64,000 nucleotides of DNA from Streptomyces humi. GTDB taxonomy: Bacteria > Actinomycetota > Actinomycetes > Streptomycetales > Streptomycetaceae. Each line of letters begins with the position of its first letter. The first letter of the stretch is position 1. Shown one piece after another: positions 43,901-54,454 of the stretch. The stretch spans positions 1-64,000 of the forward strand of contig NZ_LBMU02000021.1 in assembly GCF_001005085.2 (NCBI RefSeq), in the 5' to 3' direction. The notes below the pieces were generated by a model. The model was given only the letters and a program-made list of their open reading frames with translations. It was not told the origin of the DNA and searched no databases. The translations under genes were made by a program, and so were the position numbers.

Positions 43901-45250
43901 ATGAAACACAAAGCGATCGCCGTCGCCGCTGCCCTCCTTCTGCTGCCCCTGTCGGCCTGCGGCGGCAGCGCCCAGGCCGGCGACGGCAACACGGTCACCA
44001 TCACCGTCGGCTACCAGTCCAAGACCATCAACACCGTCACGGCCGGCACCCTGCTGCGCTCCCTCGGTTACTTCGAGCGGCAGCTCGACGCCCTCCACGA
44101 CGGTCACACGTACAAGGTCGACTGGCAGGACTACGCCACGGGCGCCCCGATCACCGCGCAGATGACCGCCGGGAAGATCGACATCGGTTCGATGGGTGAC
44201 TTCCCGCTGCTGCTGAACGCGGCCCGCGGCAAGCAACTCGGTCAGCCCACGCACCTGGTCTCCGTCACCGGCTACAACCTCCGCGGTGGCCTCAACACGG
44301 TGGTCACCGCGCCCGGCTCCACACTGACGTCCTTGACGGACCTCAAGGGCAAGAAGGTCTCCACGAGTATCGGCTCGGCTGCCGACGGCACGCTCGTACG
44401 CGCCCTCCAGCGGGCCGGGATCGACCCGGACAAGGGCATCTCGAAGCTCAACCAGCAGCCCGCGGTGGGCGCGTCGGCCCTGTCGGCGGGCAGCGTGGAC
44501 GCGCTGTCCCAGTTCGTGGCCTGGCCGGGCCTGCTCGCCTACCAGGGCAAGGCGAAGGCCCTGTACGACGGCGCTGAGCTGAACCTCCCCACGTTCCACG
44601 GCGTCACCGCCCGCGAGGCGTTCGCCAAGCAGCGGCCCACCGTCCTGGAGGCCTTCCTGAAGGCCCAGGCCGAGGCGACCGACTACCTCAACGCCCACCC
44701 GGTGACCGCCGCGGAGAAGGTCGCCAAGGCGACCGGCCTGCCCGCCGAGGTCGTCTACCTGTACAACGGCGCCCACGGCATCGCCACCTTCGACCCCGCG
44801 GTGAAGCCGGCGCTCGTCTCCGCGTTGAAAGAGGACGTGTCGGTTCTGAAGGCGGCGAAGCTGACCGGTGACGTCGACGTGGACTCGTTCGTCGACGACC
44901 AGTACGTGAAGAAGGCTCTGGGCGGTGCCGACTACACCAAGCGGCTCGCCGTCGGCCCCGCGGCCTCCGCGAGCGAGGTATGGCCCAAGGGAGCCGAGAA
45001 GACCACCAGCTTCGGCTCCCCCAAGGAACTGCTCGCGTACGTCGGCAAGCACAGCGGGGGCATCCGCGCCGCATATGTTCCCGACGCCACCACCGGCACC
45101 CTCTGGTTCGCCGACAAGGCGGTGTGGGTCGCCGACGGTGAGCAGTTGCTGCCGTTCGTGACGCAGGCAACCGCGCAGGCGTACGTCGGCGCGCACGCCG
45201 GTGCGCAGGTCGTCGGTTACAGCGACGCGTTGCGGCGGGCCGCGTCGTGA
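43901..45250 (+). CDS. ABC transporter substrate-binding lipoprotein (TauA/SsuA-like) with NosL-like tail
   Basis: A 449-residue lipoprotein. The lipobox is LLLPLSACGG, with the lipidated Cys about residue 20. The main part (about 30-340) is a type II periplasmic-binding fold of the nitrate/sulfonate/taurine family: VGYQSKTINTVTAGTLL, ITAQMTAGKIDIGSMGDFPL, LKGKKVSTSIGSAADGTLVR. The last ~85 residues read FGSPKELLAYVGKHSGGIRA, YVPDATTGTLWFADKAVWVA and AQAYVGAHAGAQVVGYSDAL, a layout like NosL. Normal SsuA/TauA proteins lack this tail. It overlaps the permease gene by four bases. Confidence 0.85.
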   Translation: MKHKAIAVAAALLLLPLSACGGSAQAGDGNTVTITVGYQSKTINTVTAGTLLRSLGYFERQLDALHDGHTYKVDWQDYATGAPITAQMTAGKIDIGSMGDFPLLLNAARGKQLGQPTHLVSVTGYNLRGGLNTVVTAPGSTLTSLTDLKGKKVSTSIGSAADGTLVRALQRAGIDPDKGISKLNQQPAVGASALSAGSVDALSQFVAWPGLLAYQGKAKALYDGAELNLPTFHGVTAREAFAKQRPTVLEAFLKAQAEATDYLNAHPVTAAEKVAKATGLPAEVVYLYNGAHGIATFDPAVKPALVSALKEDVSVLKAAKLTGDVDVDSFVDDQYVKKALGGADYTKRLAVGPAASASEVWPKGAEKTTSFGSPKELLAYVGKHSGGIRAAYVPDATTGTLWFADKAVWVADGEQLLPFVTQATAQAYVGAHAGAQVVGYSDALRRAAS

Positions 45251-46158
45251 GCCGGTATGTCCTGCGGGCGGCGTCGCTGGCCGCCGCCCTGGGGCTGTGG
45301 CAGGCGCTGACCAGCTTGAAGGTCGACCTGTGGCTGCGTTTCTCGCAGTTCCCGACGGTCACCGACGTCGCCCGTGCCTTCGCCGACCGGGTCTCCGGCG
45401 CCGACTACTGGACGAACCTCACCGAGAGCCTGACCCGTATCCTCACCGGCTTCGCGCTGGCGGCCGTGCTGGGGGTGGCGACCGGTGTGCTCGTGGCCCG
45501 TTCCCGGCTCGCCGAGGACCTGCTCGGGCCCGTCCTGGAGGTGATCCGGCCGATCCCGGCGATCGCCCTGGTGCCGGTGGCGATCCTCCTGTTCCCCTCC
45601 AATGAGCAGGGCATCGTCTTCATCACCTGCACCGCGGCCTTCTTCCCCGTGATGGTCTCCACCCGGCACGCGGTGCGCGCCCTCACTCCGGTGTGGGAGG
45701 AGGCGGTGCGCACGATGGGCGGCGGGAGGTGGCGGATCCTGGGTTCGGTGGTGCTGCCGGGCGCGCTGCCCGGCATCTTCGGCGGGCTGTCGGTCGGTAT
45801 CGGTGTGTCGTGGATCTGTGTGATCTCCGCGGAGATGATCTCCGGTCAGTACGGCGTCGGCTACCGCACCTGGCAGGACTACACGGTCGTCAACTACCCG
45901 GGGGTGTTCGTCGGGATGGTCACGATCGGGGTGCTCGGCTGGGTCACCTCGACGGCCGTCGAACTCCTCGGCAGGCGTCTGACCCGCTGGCTGCCCCGTA
46001 CCTCGTACGTCCCCGGCGGCCGTCCCCGCGCTGTGGTGCCCGCGGCCGTCGTCACGGTCGCGGTGCAGGCCGACGGCGAGTCCCAGAAGCAGTCCGATGC
46101 CGAGCAGCAGGACCGCGACGGCACCGATCAGGAGGCGCGCGATGAGCACTTCGTCTGA
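45247..46158 (+). CDS. ABC transporter permease (SsuC/TauC-like)
   Basis: A 303-residue permease with about six membrane helices and the BPD_transp_1 fold. ILTGFALAAVLGVATGVLVA and LEVIRPIPAIALVPVAILLF fit the nitrate/sulfonate group. The cytoplasmic EAA-like loop is EEAVRTMGGGRWRILGSVVL. The last 50 residues are hydrophilic and overlap the start of the ATPase gene by 17 bases. It starts with GTG or ATG at 45247, coupled to the binding-protein gene. Confidence 0.87.
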   Translation: MSRYVLRAASLAAALGLWQALTSLKVDLWLRFSQFPTVTDVARAFADRVSGADYWTNLTESLTRILTGFALAAVLGVATGVLVARSRLAEDLLGPVLEVIRPIPAIALVPVAILLFPSNEQGIVFITCTAAFFPVMVSTRHAVRALTPVWEEAVRTMGGGRWRILGSVVLPGALPGIFGGLSVGIGVSWICVISAEMISGQYGVGYRTWQDYTVVNYPGVFVGMVTIGVLGWVTSTAVELLGRRLTRWLPRTSYVPGGRPRAVVPAAVVTVAVQADGESQKQSDAEQQDRDGTDQEARDEHFV

Positions 46159-46930
46159 GGTCGCGGTAGCGGCGGCCGCTTCGGCGCCGGAGGTGGCACG
46201 TGGTGCCCGCCTGACGCTCGGCGCGGCCGTGCTCGGCCGGCCGGACGCCCCGGTGCTGCACGATGTGGCGCTGGATGTACGCCCCGGCGAGATCCTCACG
46301 GTCGTCGGGCCCTCGGGGTGCGGCAAGTCGACGCTGTTGCGCACGTTCGCGGGGCTGTTGGCACCGCTGGCCGGGACGGTCGCGCAGGACGGGAGCCCGT
46401 TGACGGGTCCTTCGGCCGACCGGGCGCTGGTCTTCCAGGAGGACGCGCTGCTGCCCTGGCGCACGCTGCGCGGCAATGTGGAACTGCCCCTCGCCATCAA
46501 GGGGGTGTCACGTTCCGAACGCCGTGCCCAGGCCGCGTCCTGGCTGGCGCGGGTCGGGCTGTCCGAGCAGGCGGGGCAGTTGCCGCACCGGGTGTCCGGC
46601 GGGCAGCGCCAGCGTGCGCAGTTGGCGCGGGCGCTGGCCGGCTCGCCGCGGGCGGTGCTCATGGACGAGCCGTTCGGGGCGCTGGACGCCCAGACCCGTT
46701 CCGGCATGCAGGACCTGCTGGTGGAGGTGTTGCGCGGCACGGGGGCGACCGTCGTCTTCGTCACCCATGACGTGGACGAGGCGCTGTTCCTCGGTGACCG
46801 GGTCGCCCTGCTCGCCGCCGGCCGGGTGGCGTCCGTACGGGACGTGCCGCGTCCGCGTGAGCGCGGCGCCCTCGACGACCCTGCTCGCGCGGCCCTGCGC
46901 CGTACCGTCCTGTCTTCGTTCGGCATCTGA
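46142..46930 (+). CDS. ABC transporter ATP-binding protein (SsuB/TauB-like)
   Basis: A 262-residue ATPase. Walker A is VVGPSGCGKSTLLRTFAGLL, the Q-loop LVFQEDALLPWRTLRGNVEL is typical of nitrate/sulfonate importers, the signature is RVSGGQRQRAQLARALA, Walker B is AVLMDEPFGALD, and the switch His is in VFVTHDVDEALFLGDRV. ATG at 46142 is used; the ORF opens earlier at 46097 but within permease coding. It completes the importer with the two genes upstream. Confidence 0.88.
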   Translation: MSTSSEVAVAAAASAPEVARGARLTLGAAVLGRPDAPVLHDVALDVRPGEILTVVGPSGCGKSTLLRTFAGLLAPLAGTVAQDGSPLTGPSADRALVFQEDALLPWRTLRGNVELPLAIKGVSRSERRAQAASWLARVGLSEQAGQLPHRVSGGQRQRAQLARALAGSPRAVLMDEPFGALDAQTRSGMQDLLVEVLRGTGATVVFVTHDVDEALFLGDRVALLAAGRVASVRDVPRPRERGALDDPARAALRRTVLSSFGI

Positions 46931-46941
46931 AAGGCATCCCG

Positions 46942-49716
46942 GTGACCACCCCCGCTGACGCCCCCGCGCCCGCCCCTCTGGACGTTCCCGCCGTCGCCGA
47001 CGCCGAGGAGCTGATCTGCGACGTCCTTGTCGTCGGCGGTGGCACCGCCGGAACCATGGCCGCCCTGACCGCCGCCGAGCACGGCGCGAGCGTGCTGCTC
47101 CTGGAGAAGGCCCATGTCCGGCACTCCGGGGCGCTCGCCATGGGCATGGACGGTGTCAACAACGCGGTCGTCCCGGGCCGGGCAGAGCCCGACGACTACG
47201 TCGCCGAGATCACGCGCGCGAACGACGGGATCGTCGACCAGTCCACGGTCCGGCAGACGGCGACGCGCGGCTTCGCCATGGTCCAGCGCCTGGAGTCGTA
47301 CGGGGTCAAGTTCGAGAAGGACGAGCATGGCGCGTACGCGGTCCGCCAGGTGCATCGCTCCGGTTCGTACGTACTGCCGATGCCGGAAGGCAAGGATGTC
47401 AAGAAGGTCCTGTACCGGCAGTTGCGGCGTCGTGAGATGCGGGAGCGGATCCGTATCGAGAACCGGGTGATGCCGGTTCGGGTGCTGACGGCGGGTGGGC
47501 GCACGGTGGGCGCGGCGGGTTTCAACACCCGGACGGGGGCGTTCGTGGTCGTCCGCGCGGGGGCGGTGATCCTTGCGACCGGTGCGGCCGGACGGCTGGG
47601 GCTGCCCGCCTCCGGGTACCTGTACGGGACGTACGAGAACCCGACCAACGCCGGTGACGGTTACGCCATGGCCTACCACGCCGGGGCGGAACTGACGGGG
47701 ATCGAGTGTTTTCAGATCAATCCCCTGATCAAGGACTACAACGGGCCTGCCTGCGCGTACGTCGCCAATCCGTTCGGGGGTTACCAGGTCAACCGGCACG
47801 GTGAGCGGTTCGTCGACTCCGACTACTGGTCGGGGCAGATGATGGCGGAGTTCGCCGCCGAGGTGGCGTCCGACCGTGGTCCGGTCTACCTGAAGCTGAG
47901 CCATCTCCCCGAGGAGTCGGTCTCCGCTCTGGAGTCGATCCTGCACTCCACCGAGCGGCCCACCCGCGGCACCTTCCATTCCGGGCGGGGGCACGACTAC
48001 CGGACCCATGACGTCGAGATGCACATCTCCGAGATCGGGCTGTGCGGCGGTCATTCCGCTTCCGGGGTCCGGGTCGACGACCACGCCCGGACGACCGTCC
48101 CCCGGCTGTACGCCGCCGGTGACCTGGCCTGCGTCCCGCACAACTACATGATCGGCGCCTTCGTCTTCGGTGACCTCGCGGGTGCGGACGCCTCCCAGTA
48201 CTCGGCGTACACAGGGGAGTTGCCGGCCGGCCAGGTGCGTGAGGCGCACGAGTTGATCTACCGCCCGCTGCGCAATCCCGACGGCCCGCCGCAGCCCCAG
48301 GTCGAGTACAAGTTGCGCCGCTTCGTGAACGACTACGTGGCTCCGCCGAAGTCCGGGGCCCGGCTCTCCCTCGCCCTGGAGTCCTTCGAGCGGATGCGGG
48401 ACGACATCGCCGCCATGGGTGCTCGGACCCCGCACGAGCTGATGCGGTGTGCCGAGGTCAGTTTCATCCGCGACTGCGCGGAGATGGCCGCTCGTGCCTC
48501 CCTGGCCCGTACGGAGTCCCGCTGGGGTCTCTACCACGACCGGATCGATCACCCCGAGCGTGACGACGCCTCCTGGTTCCATCATCTCGATCTGCACAAG
48601 TCCCCCTCTGGTGCGATGGAGTTCACGGCTCGTCCCGTGGCTCCGTATCTGGTGCCGGTCGAGGAGTTCACCCCGGTCGGCGGTCCGTCCCGGTTCATCG
48701 GCGAGGTGCGGGCGCTGGACGTGGCCACGGCGGGCGCACGTGACGTGCCGCCGGTGGCGACCGGGCCGGTGGCCGGCCTGGCCGCGCGGACCGTGGAGCC
48801 GGACCGGGCGGAGCCGGCGTCCCCGCGTCTGCTGGAGCTCCTCGCCCTCGCCGAGGAGGAACCCGAACTGGCTGCTCTGGCGCCCTATTTGGCGGACGAC
48901 GACGCCTCTGTCCGCCGTACCGCCGTCTCGGTGCTCACGGAGACGGCTCCGGCGGGGACCGGGCAGTCGCTGGCCGGTGCGCTGGCCGATCCCGATGCCG
49001 GGGTGCGTTCGGCGGCCGCCGCCTCGCTTCGGGAACTGGTCGAGACGCTCCCGGCCGAACCCGCGCTGCGCGACGCCCTCGCCGGCGCGCTGACCGTGGC
49101 GGACCCTGTCGTCCGGGCCGCCGCGCTGGACGTGCTGCGGGCGCTGCGTCTGGGTGACGCCGACCTGTTCGCCGTGTCCCTCCGCGACGCGGATCCGGCG
49201 GTGCGGATCGAGGCGGTGCGGGCGCTGGTCTCGGTGGACGCCGCCGAGGCGTTGGCCCGTGCCGTGGCCGACCCGTCCCGTGAGGTGCGGGTGACGGTGG
49301 CGAAGGCCCTCGGGACGGTGGGGGCGGCCGGAGCGGCCCCGCAGCGGGACGGTGTCCTGGACGCCCTCGTCACGCTCACCGGCGATACCGATGTGCTGGT
49401 CCGGGGCGCGGCCTACGAAGCCTTCGCCGGTGTCGGCTGTCCGGTGCCGGCGGCCGAGACGGCGGTGGCCGCCTTGGCCGACCCTGCCTGGCAGGTACGG
49501 GTCGGCGCCGCCAAGGCGCTGGGCGCCGCCGCTGCCGGGGTGGCGGTGCCGGCCCTCGCGAAGTCCCTCGCCGACCCGAACGCCGACGTCCGTAAAGCGG
49601 CCGTCCTCGCCCTGACCCGGCATGCCGCCGTCGAGGAGGCGGCCCGGGCGGCGCTGGCCACGGCGACGGCGGACTCGGACGCGGATGTCAGGGCGTATGC
49701 GGCGAGGGGCCTGTAA
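46942..49716 (+). CDS. AprA-like FAD-dependent oxidoreductase fused to C-terminal HEAT repeats
   Basis: A 924-residue flavoprotein. Residues about 25-440 form a FAD_binding_2 domain of the fumarate reductase/APS reductase group: CDVLVVGGGTAGTMAALTAA, then HVRHSGALAMGMDGVNN (the AprA-like active-site segment), GAVILATGAAGRL and VPRLYAAGDLACVPHN. A C-terminal helical domain follows to about 570. From about 630 to the end there are eight or so HEAT/PBS-lyase repeats (ADDDASVRRTAVSVL, DADPAVRIEAVRALV, DPSREVRVTVAKALG, DPNADVRKAAVLAL). AprA proteins are about 640 residues and have no such repeats. With the upstream 8-Cys ferredoxin it probably forms an AprBA-like pair. No sulfate-activation genes are nearby, so the substrate is open. 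Confidence 0.85.
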   Translation: MTTPADAPAPAPLDVPAVADAEELICDVLVVGGGTAGTMAALTAAEHGASVLLLEKAHVRHSGALAMGMDGVNNAVVPGRAEPDDYVAEITRANDGIVDQSTVRQTATRGFAMVQRLESYGVKFEKDEHGAYAVRQVHRSGSYVLPMPEGKDVKKVLYRQLRRREMRERIRIENRVMPVRVLTAGGRTVGAAGFNTRTGAFVVVRAGAVILATGAAGRLGLPASGYLYGTYENPTNAGDGYAMAYHAGAELTGIECFQINPLIKDYNGPACAYVANPFGGYQVNRHGERFVDSDYWSGQMMAEFAAEVASDRGPVYLKLSHLPEESVSALESILHSTERPTRGTFHSGRGHDYRTHDVEMHISEIGLCGGHSASGVRVDDHARTTVPRLYAAGDLACVPHNYMIGAFVFGDLAGADASQYSAYTGELPAGQVREAHELIYRPLRNPDGPPQPQVEYKLRRFVNDYVAPPKSGARLSLALESFERMRDDIAAMGARTPHELMRCAEVSFIRDCAEMAARASLARTESRWGLYHDRIDHPERDDASWFHHLDLHKSPSGAMEFTARPVAPYLVPVEEFTPVGGPSRFIGEVRALDVATAGARDVPPVATGPVAGLAARTVEPDRAEPASPRLLELLALAEEEPELAALAPYLADDDASVRRTAVSVLTETAPAGTGQSLAGALADPDAGVRSAAAASLRELVETLPAEPALRDALAGALTVADPVVRAAALDVLRALRLGDADLFAVSLRDADPAVRIEAVRALVSVDAAEALARAVADPSREVRVTVAKALGTVGAAGAAPQRDGVLDALVTLTGDTDVLVRGAAYEAFAGVGCPVPAAETAVAALADPAWQVRVGAAKALGAAAAGVAVPALAKSLADPNADVRKAAVLALTRHAAVEEAARAALATATADSDADVRAYAARGL

Positions 49717-49730
49717 GCCACCCCGCCGGC

Positions 49731-49811
49731 ATCCGCACCGTCCGCGGCGTCCGCACCATCCGCGGCGTCCACAGCACCCGCGGCCCCCGTGACCTTCACG
49801 GCGTCCGTGGC
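49731..49811. repeat. 9-base periodic repeat between two convergent genes
   Basis: Nine consecutive units such as ATCCGCACC, GTCCGCGGC, GTCCGCACC and ATCCGCGGC, later more divergent, fill the gap after the flavoprotein stop. A longer period of 18 bases is visible in the first four. No coding role is evident. Confidence 0.65.
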
Positions 49812-49830
49812 CTGGGTGGCCGGCGCGGGC

Positions 49831-51852
<2,022 letters not shown>

Positions 51853-52168
51853 CGTCGTGTCCCCCGTACGTCGTCCCTCGACCACTGCCTCCACGATAGG
51901 GGTCAGGACCGACAGCGCCGGAGTTATCCACAGGCCGGCCGCCCGGGAAGGGCGGCGGGGGTGCCGCGGGAGCGGGTACGGGTGCGATGCCGGAGCGGCT
52001 GTGGGGAGCCGGGGCCGCCCGGTCCGGCGGTGTCCTCAGTCCTTTGGCCGCGTCCGCGTGGCGGCCCGGCGGCGGCGCGGGCGATGCTGCACGGGCGGGA
52101 CCGGGGAGGCCCGCGTCGTACGGAGGCGCCGCGGCCCGCGTGCCTCTTCCGCCCCGAGGAGCTTCAGG

Positions 52169-52690
52169 ATGTCTCTCAGGTCCCGCGTCGGCGGCGTCGC
52201 TCTGGCGTTGGCCGTGCCGTTCGCTCTGGCCGCGGTTCCCGCCGGCGCGGCGCCCGTCCCGGCCGCCGCCGATCCGTTCGGGTGGACGGATCTGACTCCG
52301 GTGTACACGGCGACGGCGGACTACGAGTACGAGCCGTTCGCCGTCACGGACGGGTACGCCCGGGCTGCCGGCTGCGACGCCCGGACCGGCTTGGGAGGCG
52401 CGGGCTACCACTACGTGAAGTCCGACAACGTCGGCGGTCTGGACCCGGCCGGGCCGGCGGGCCTGCTGTACGAGGCGGACGGTGACGGCGGGCGTGCGCT
52501 GGTCGGGGTGGAGTGGATCGTGCGGGCCGGCACCGGCACGACCGCGCCGACGCTGTTCGGTCAGACGTTCCGGGGGCCGACGACGGTTCCGGGGGTCACG
52601 GGTCCGGTGTACACGCTGCGGGCGTGGATCTGGAAGGACAACCCGAGCGGGTTGTTCGCGCCCTGGAATCCGACGGTGGCGTGCACGTAG
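52169..52690 (+). CDS. Secreted protein of unknown function
   Basis: A 173-residue exported protein; the signal peptide is VGGVALALAVPFALAAVPAG. The mature part has YEPFAVTDGYARAAGCDART, GGAGYHYVKSDNVGGLDPAG, PAGLLYEADGDGGRALVGVE and a Trp-rich end (LRAWIWKDNPSGLFAPWNP). The G-x-G-x-HYV ... DP ... PxxLLYE pattern recurs in exported bacterial proteins without known function. ATG at 52169 follows GAGGAG. It is convergent with nuoN1 across a strong hairpin. Confidence 0.75.
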   Translation: MSLRSRVGGVALALAVPFALAAVPAGAAPVPAAADPFGWTDLTPVYTATADYEYEPFAVTDGYARAAGCDARTGLGGAGYHYVKSDNVGGLDPAGPAGLLYEADGDGGRALVGVEWIVRAGTGTTAPTLFGQTFRGPTTVPGVTGPVYTLRAWIWKDNPSGLFAPWNPTVACT

Positions 52691-52750
52691 TCGTGCCCGG
52701 CGGGTGCCCGGCCGACGGCGTACGACCGTGGTGTCGGTCGGGCACGCGCG

Positions 52751-52787
52751 CGTGGGCCCCGGTTCCTGTGCGGGGAACCGGGGCCCA
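52751..52787. terminator. Bidirectional terminator between the secreted protein gene and nuoN1
   Basis: Perfect 15-base arms GTGGGCCCCGGTTCC (52751-52765) and GGAACCGGGGCCCAC (52773-52787) around a seven-base loop, placed between two convergent genes about 60 bases after one stop and 18 bases before the other. Confidence 0.85.
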
Positions 52788-52804
52788 CGGTGGTACCGGA
52801 TGTG

Positions 52805-54454
52805 TCAGCGCACGAAGACTCCCGCCTGGTTGGCCAGGTCCAGGAAGTACTGCGGTGCCACGCCGAGCACGAGGGTGACGGCGACGCCCAGGCCGATGGC
52901 GGCCATGGTGAGCGGTGACGGTACGGCGACGGTGGGGCCTTCGGGCCTCGGTTCGCTGAAGAACATGAGGACGATCACGCGGATGTAGAAGAACGCGGCG
53001 ATCGCCGACGAGATCACACCGATGACGACCAGTGGGACCGCGCCGCCTTCGGCCGCCGCCTTGAACACGGCGAACTTTCCGGCGAAGCCGGAGGTCAGCG
53101 GGATGCCGGCGAAGGCCAGCAGGAAGACGGCGAAGACGGCGGCCACCAGGGGCGACCGTCGGCCGAGCCCCGCCCACTTGGACAGGTGTGTCGCCTCGCC
53201 GCCCGCGTCGCGCACCAGGGTGACCACGGCGAAGGCGCCGATGGTGACGAAGGAGTACGCGGCGAGGTAGAAGAGGACGGACGACACGCCGTCCTTCGAG
53301 GTCGCGATGACACCGGCGAGGATGAATCCGGCGTGGGCGATCGACGAGTAGGCGAGGAGTCGCTTGATGTCGGTCTGGGTGATCGCGACGATCGCGCCGC
53401 CCAGCATGGTGATGATCGAGACGCCCCACATGACCGGCCGCCAGTCCCAGCGCATGCCGGGGAGCACGACGTACAGCAGGCGCAGCAGCGCGCCGAACGC
53501 GGCGACCTTGGTGGCGGCGGCCATGAAGCCGGTCACCGGGGTGGGTGCGCCCTGGTAGACGTCGGGCGTCCACATGTGGAAGGGGACGGCGCCGACCTTG
53601 AAGAGCAGGCCCATGACGACCATCGCGGCGCCGATGAGGAGCAGCGAGTCGTTGCCCATGGTGCCGGCGAGGGCGGGGTCGACGTTGGTGACGGTGCCGT
53701 CGACGACCTGGGCGATGGTGGCGTACGACACGGAGCCGGCGTAGCCGTAGAGCAGGGCGATGCCGAACAGGGTGAACGCGGAGGCGAAGGCGCCGAGGAG
53801 GAAGTACTTGACGGCGGCTTCCTGTGACATGAGGCGCTTGCGGCGGGCCAGGGCGCACATCAGGTAGAGCGGGAGGGAGAAGACCTCCAGGGCCACGAAG
53901 AGCGTCAGCAGGTCGTTGGCCGAGGGGAACACCAGCATGCCGGCGACCGCGAAGAGGAGCAGCGGGAAGACCTCGGTGGTGGTGAACCCGGCTTTGACGG
54001 CGGCCTGTTCGCTGTCGCTGCCGGGGACCGACGCGGCCTGGGCGGCGAAGGAGTCGACGCGGTTGCCGTGGGCGGCGGGGTCGAGCCGGCGTTCGGCGAA
54101 GGTGAACAGGCCGACGAGTCCGGCCAGCAGGATGGTGCCCTGGAGGAACAGGGACGGTCCGTCGACGGCGATCGCGCCCATGGCGGCGATGTGCGCCTTC
54201 GTGGTGCCGTAGCCGTCCGCGGCGAGGGCGACGACGGCCGCGAAGCCCGCGCACAGGGCTACGGCGGAGACGAACACCTGTGCGTAGTAGCGGGATTTGC
54301 GCGGGACGAACGCTTCGATGAGCACCCCGACGATCGCCGCGCCGACGACGATCAGGGTGGGTGACAACTGTCCGTACTCGATCTTCGGCGCGTCGATCTT
54401 GGTGATCGGGTCGGCCGCGGTTGTCCACAGGCTGTGGACGGCTGCTGCGCTCAC
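52805..54454 (-). CDS. nuoN: NADH-quinone oxidoreductase subunit N (complete cluster)
   Basis: A 549-residue antiporter-like membrane subunit and last gene of the main nuo operon. It shows FVALEVFSLPLYLMCALARR, PFHMWTPDVYQGAPTPVTGF and VFLLAFAGIPLTSGFAGKF. The N-terminal residues SLWTTAADPITKIDAPKIEY precede the first helix. It overlaps nuoM by four bases. The paralogue at 6620-8146 has the same architecture but is about 40 residues shorter. Confidence 0.93.
   Translation of the reverse strand: MSAAAVHSLWTTAADPITKIDAPKIEYGQLSPTLIVVGAAIVGVLIEAFVPRKSRYYAQVFVSAVALCAGFAAVVALAADGYGTTKAHIAAMGAIAVDGPSLFLQGTILLAGLVGLFTFAERRLDPAAHGNRVDSFAAQAASVPGSDSEQAAVKAGFTTTEVFPLLLFAVAGMLVFPSANDLLTLFVALEVFSLPLYLMCALARRKRLMSQEAAVKYFLLGAFASAFTLFGIALLYGYAGSVSYATIAQVVDGTVTNVDPALAGTMGNDSLLLIGAAMVVMGLLFKVGAVPFHMWTPDVYQGAPTPVTGFMAAATKVAAFGALLRLLYVVLPGMRWDWRPVMWGVSIITMLGGAIVAITQTDIKRLLAYSSIAHAGFILAGVIATSKDGVSSVLFYLAAYSFVTIGAFAVVTLVRDAGGEATHLSKWAGLGRRSPLVAAVFAVFLLAFAGIPLTSGFAGKFAVFKAAAEGGAVPLVVIGVISSAIAAFFYIRVIVLMFFSEPRPEGPTVAVPSPLTMAAIGLGVAVTLVLGVAPQYFLDLANQAGVFVR

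Noticed and set aside
45217..49623. Minus-strand open frame of 1468 codons over the ABC-flavoprotein operon.
   Set aside because: It is antisense to five convincing genes, with low-complexity composition and no domain. It is a high-GC shadow.
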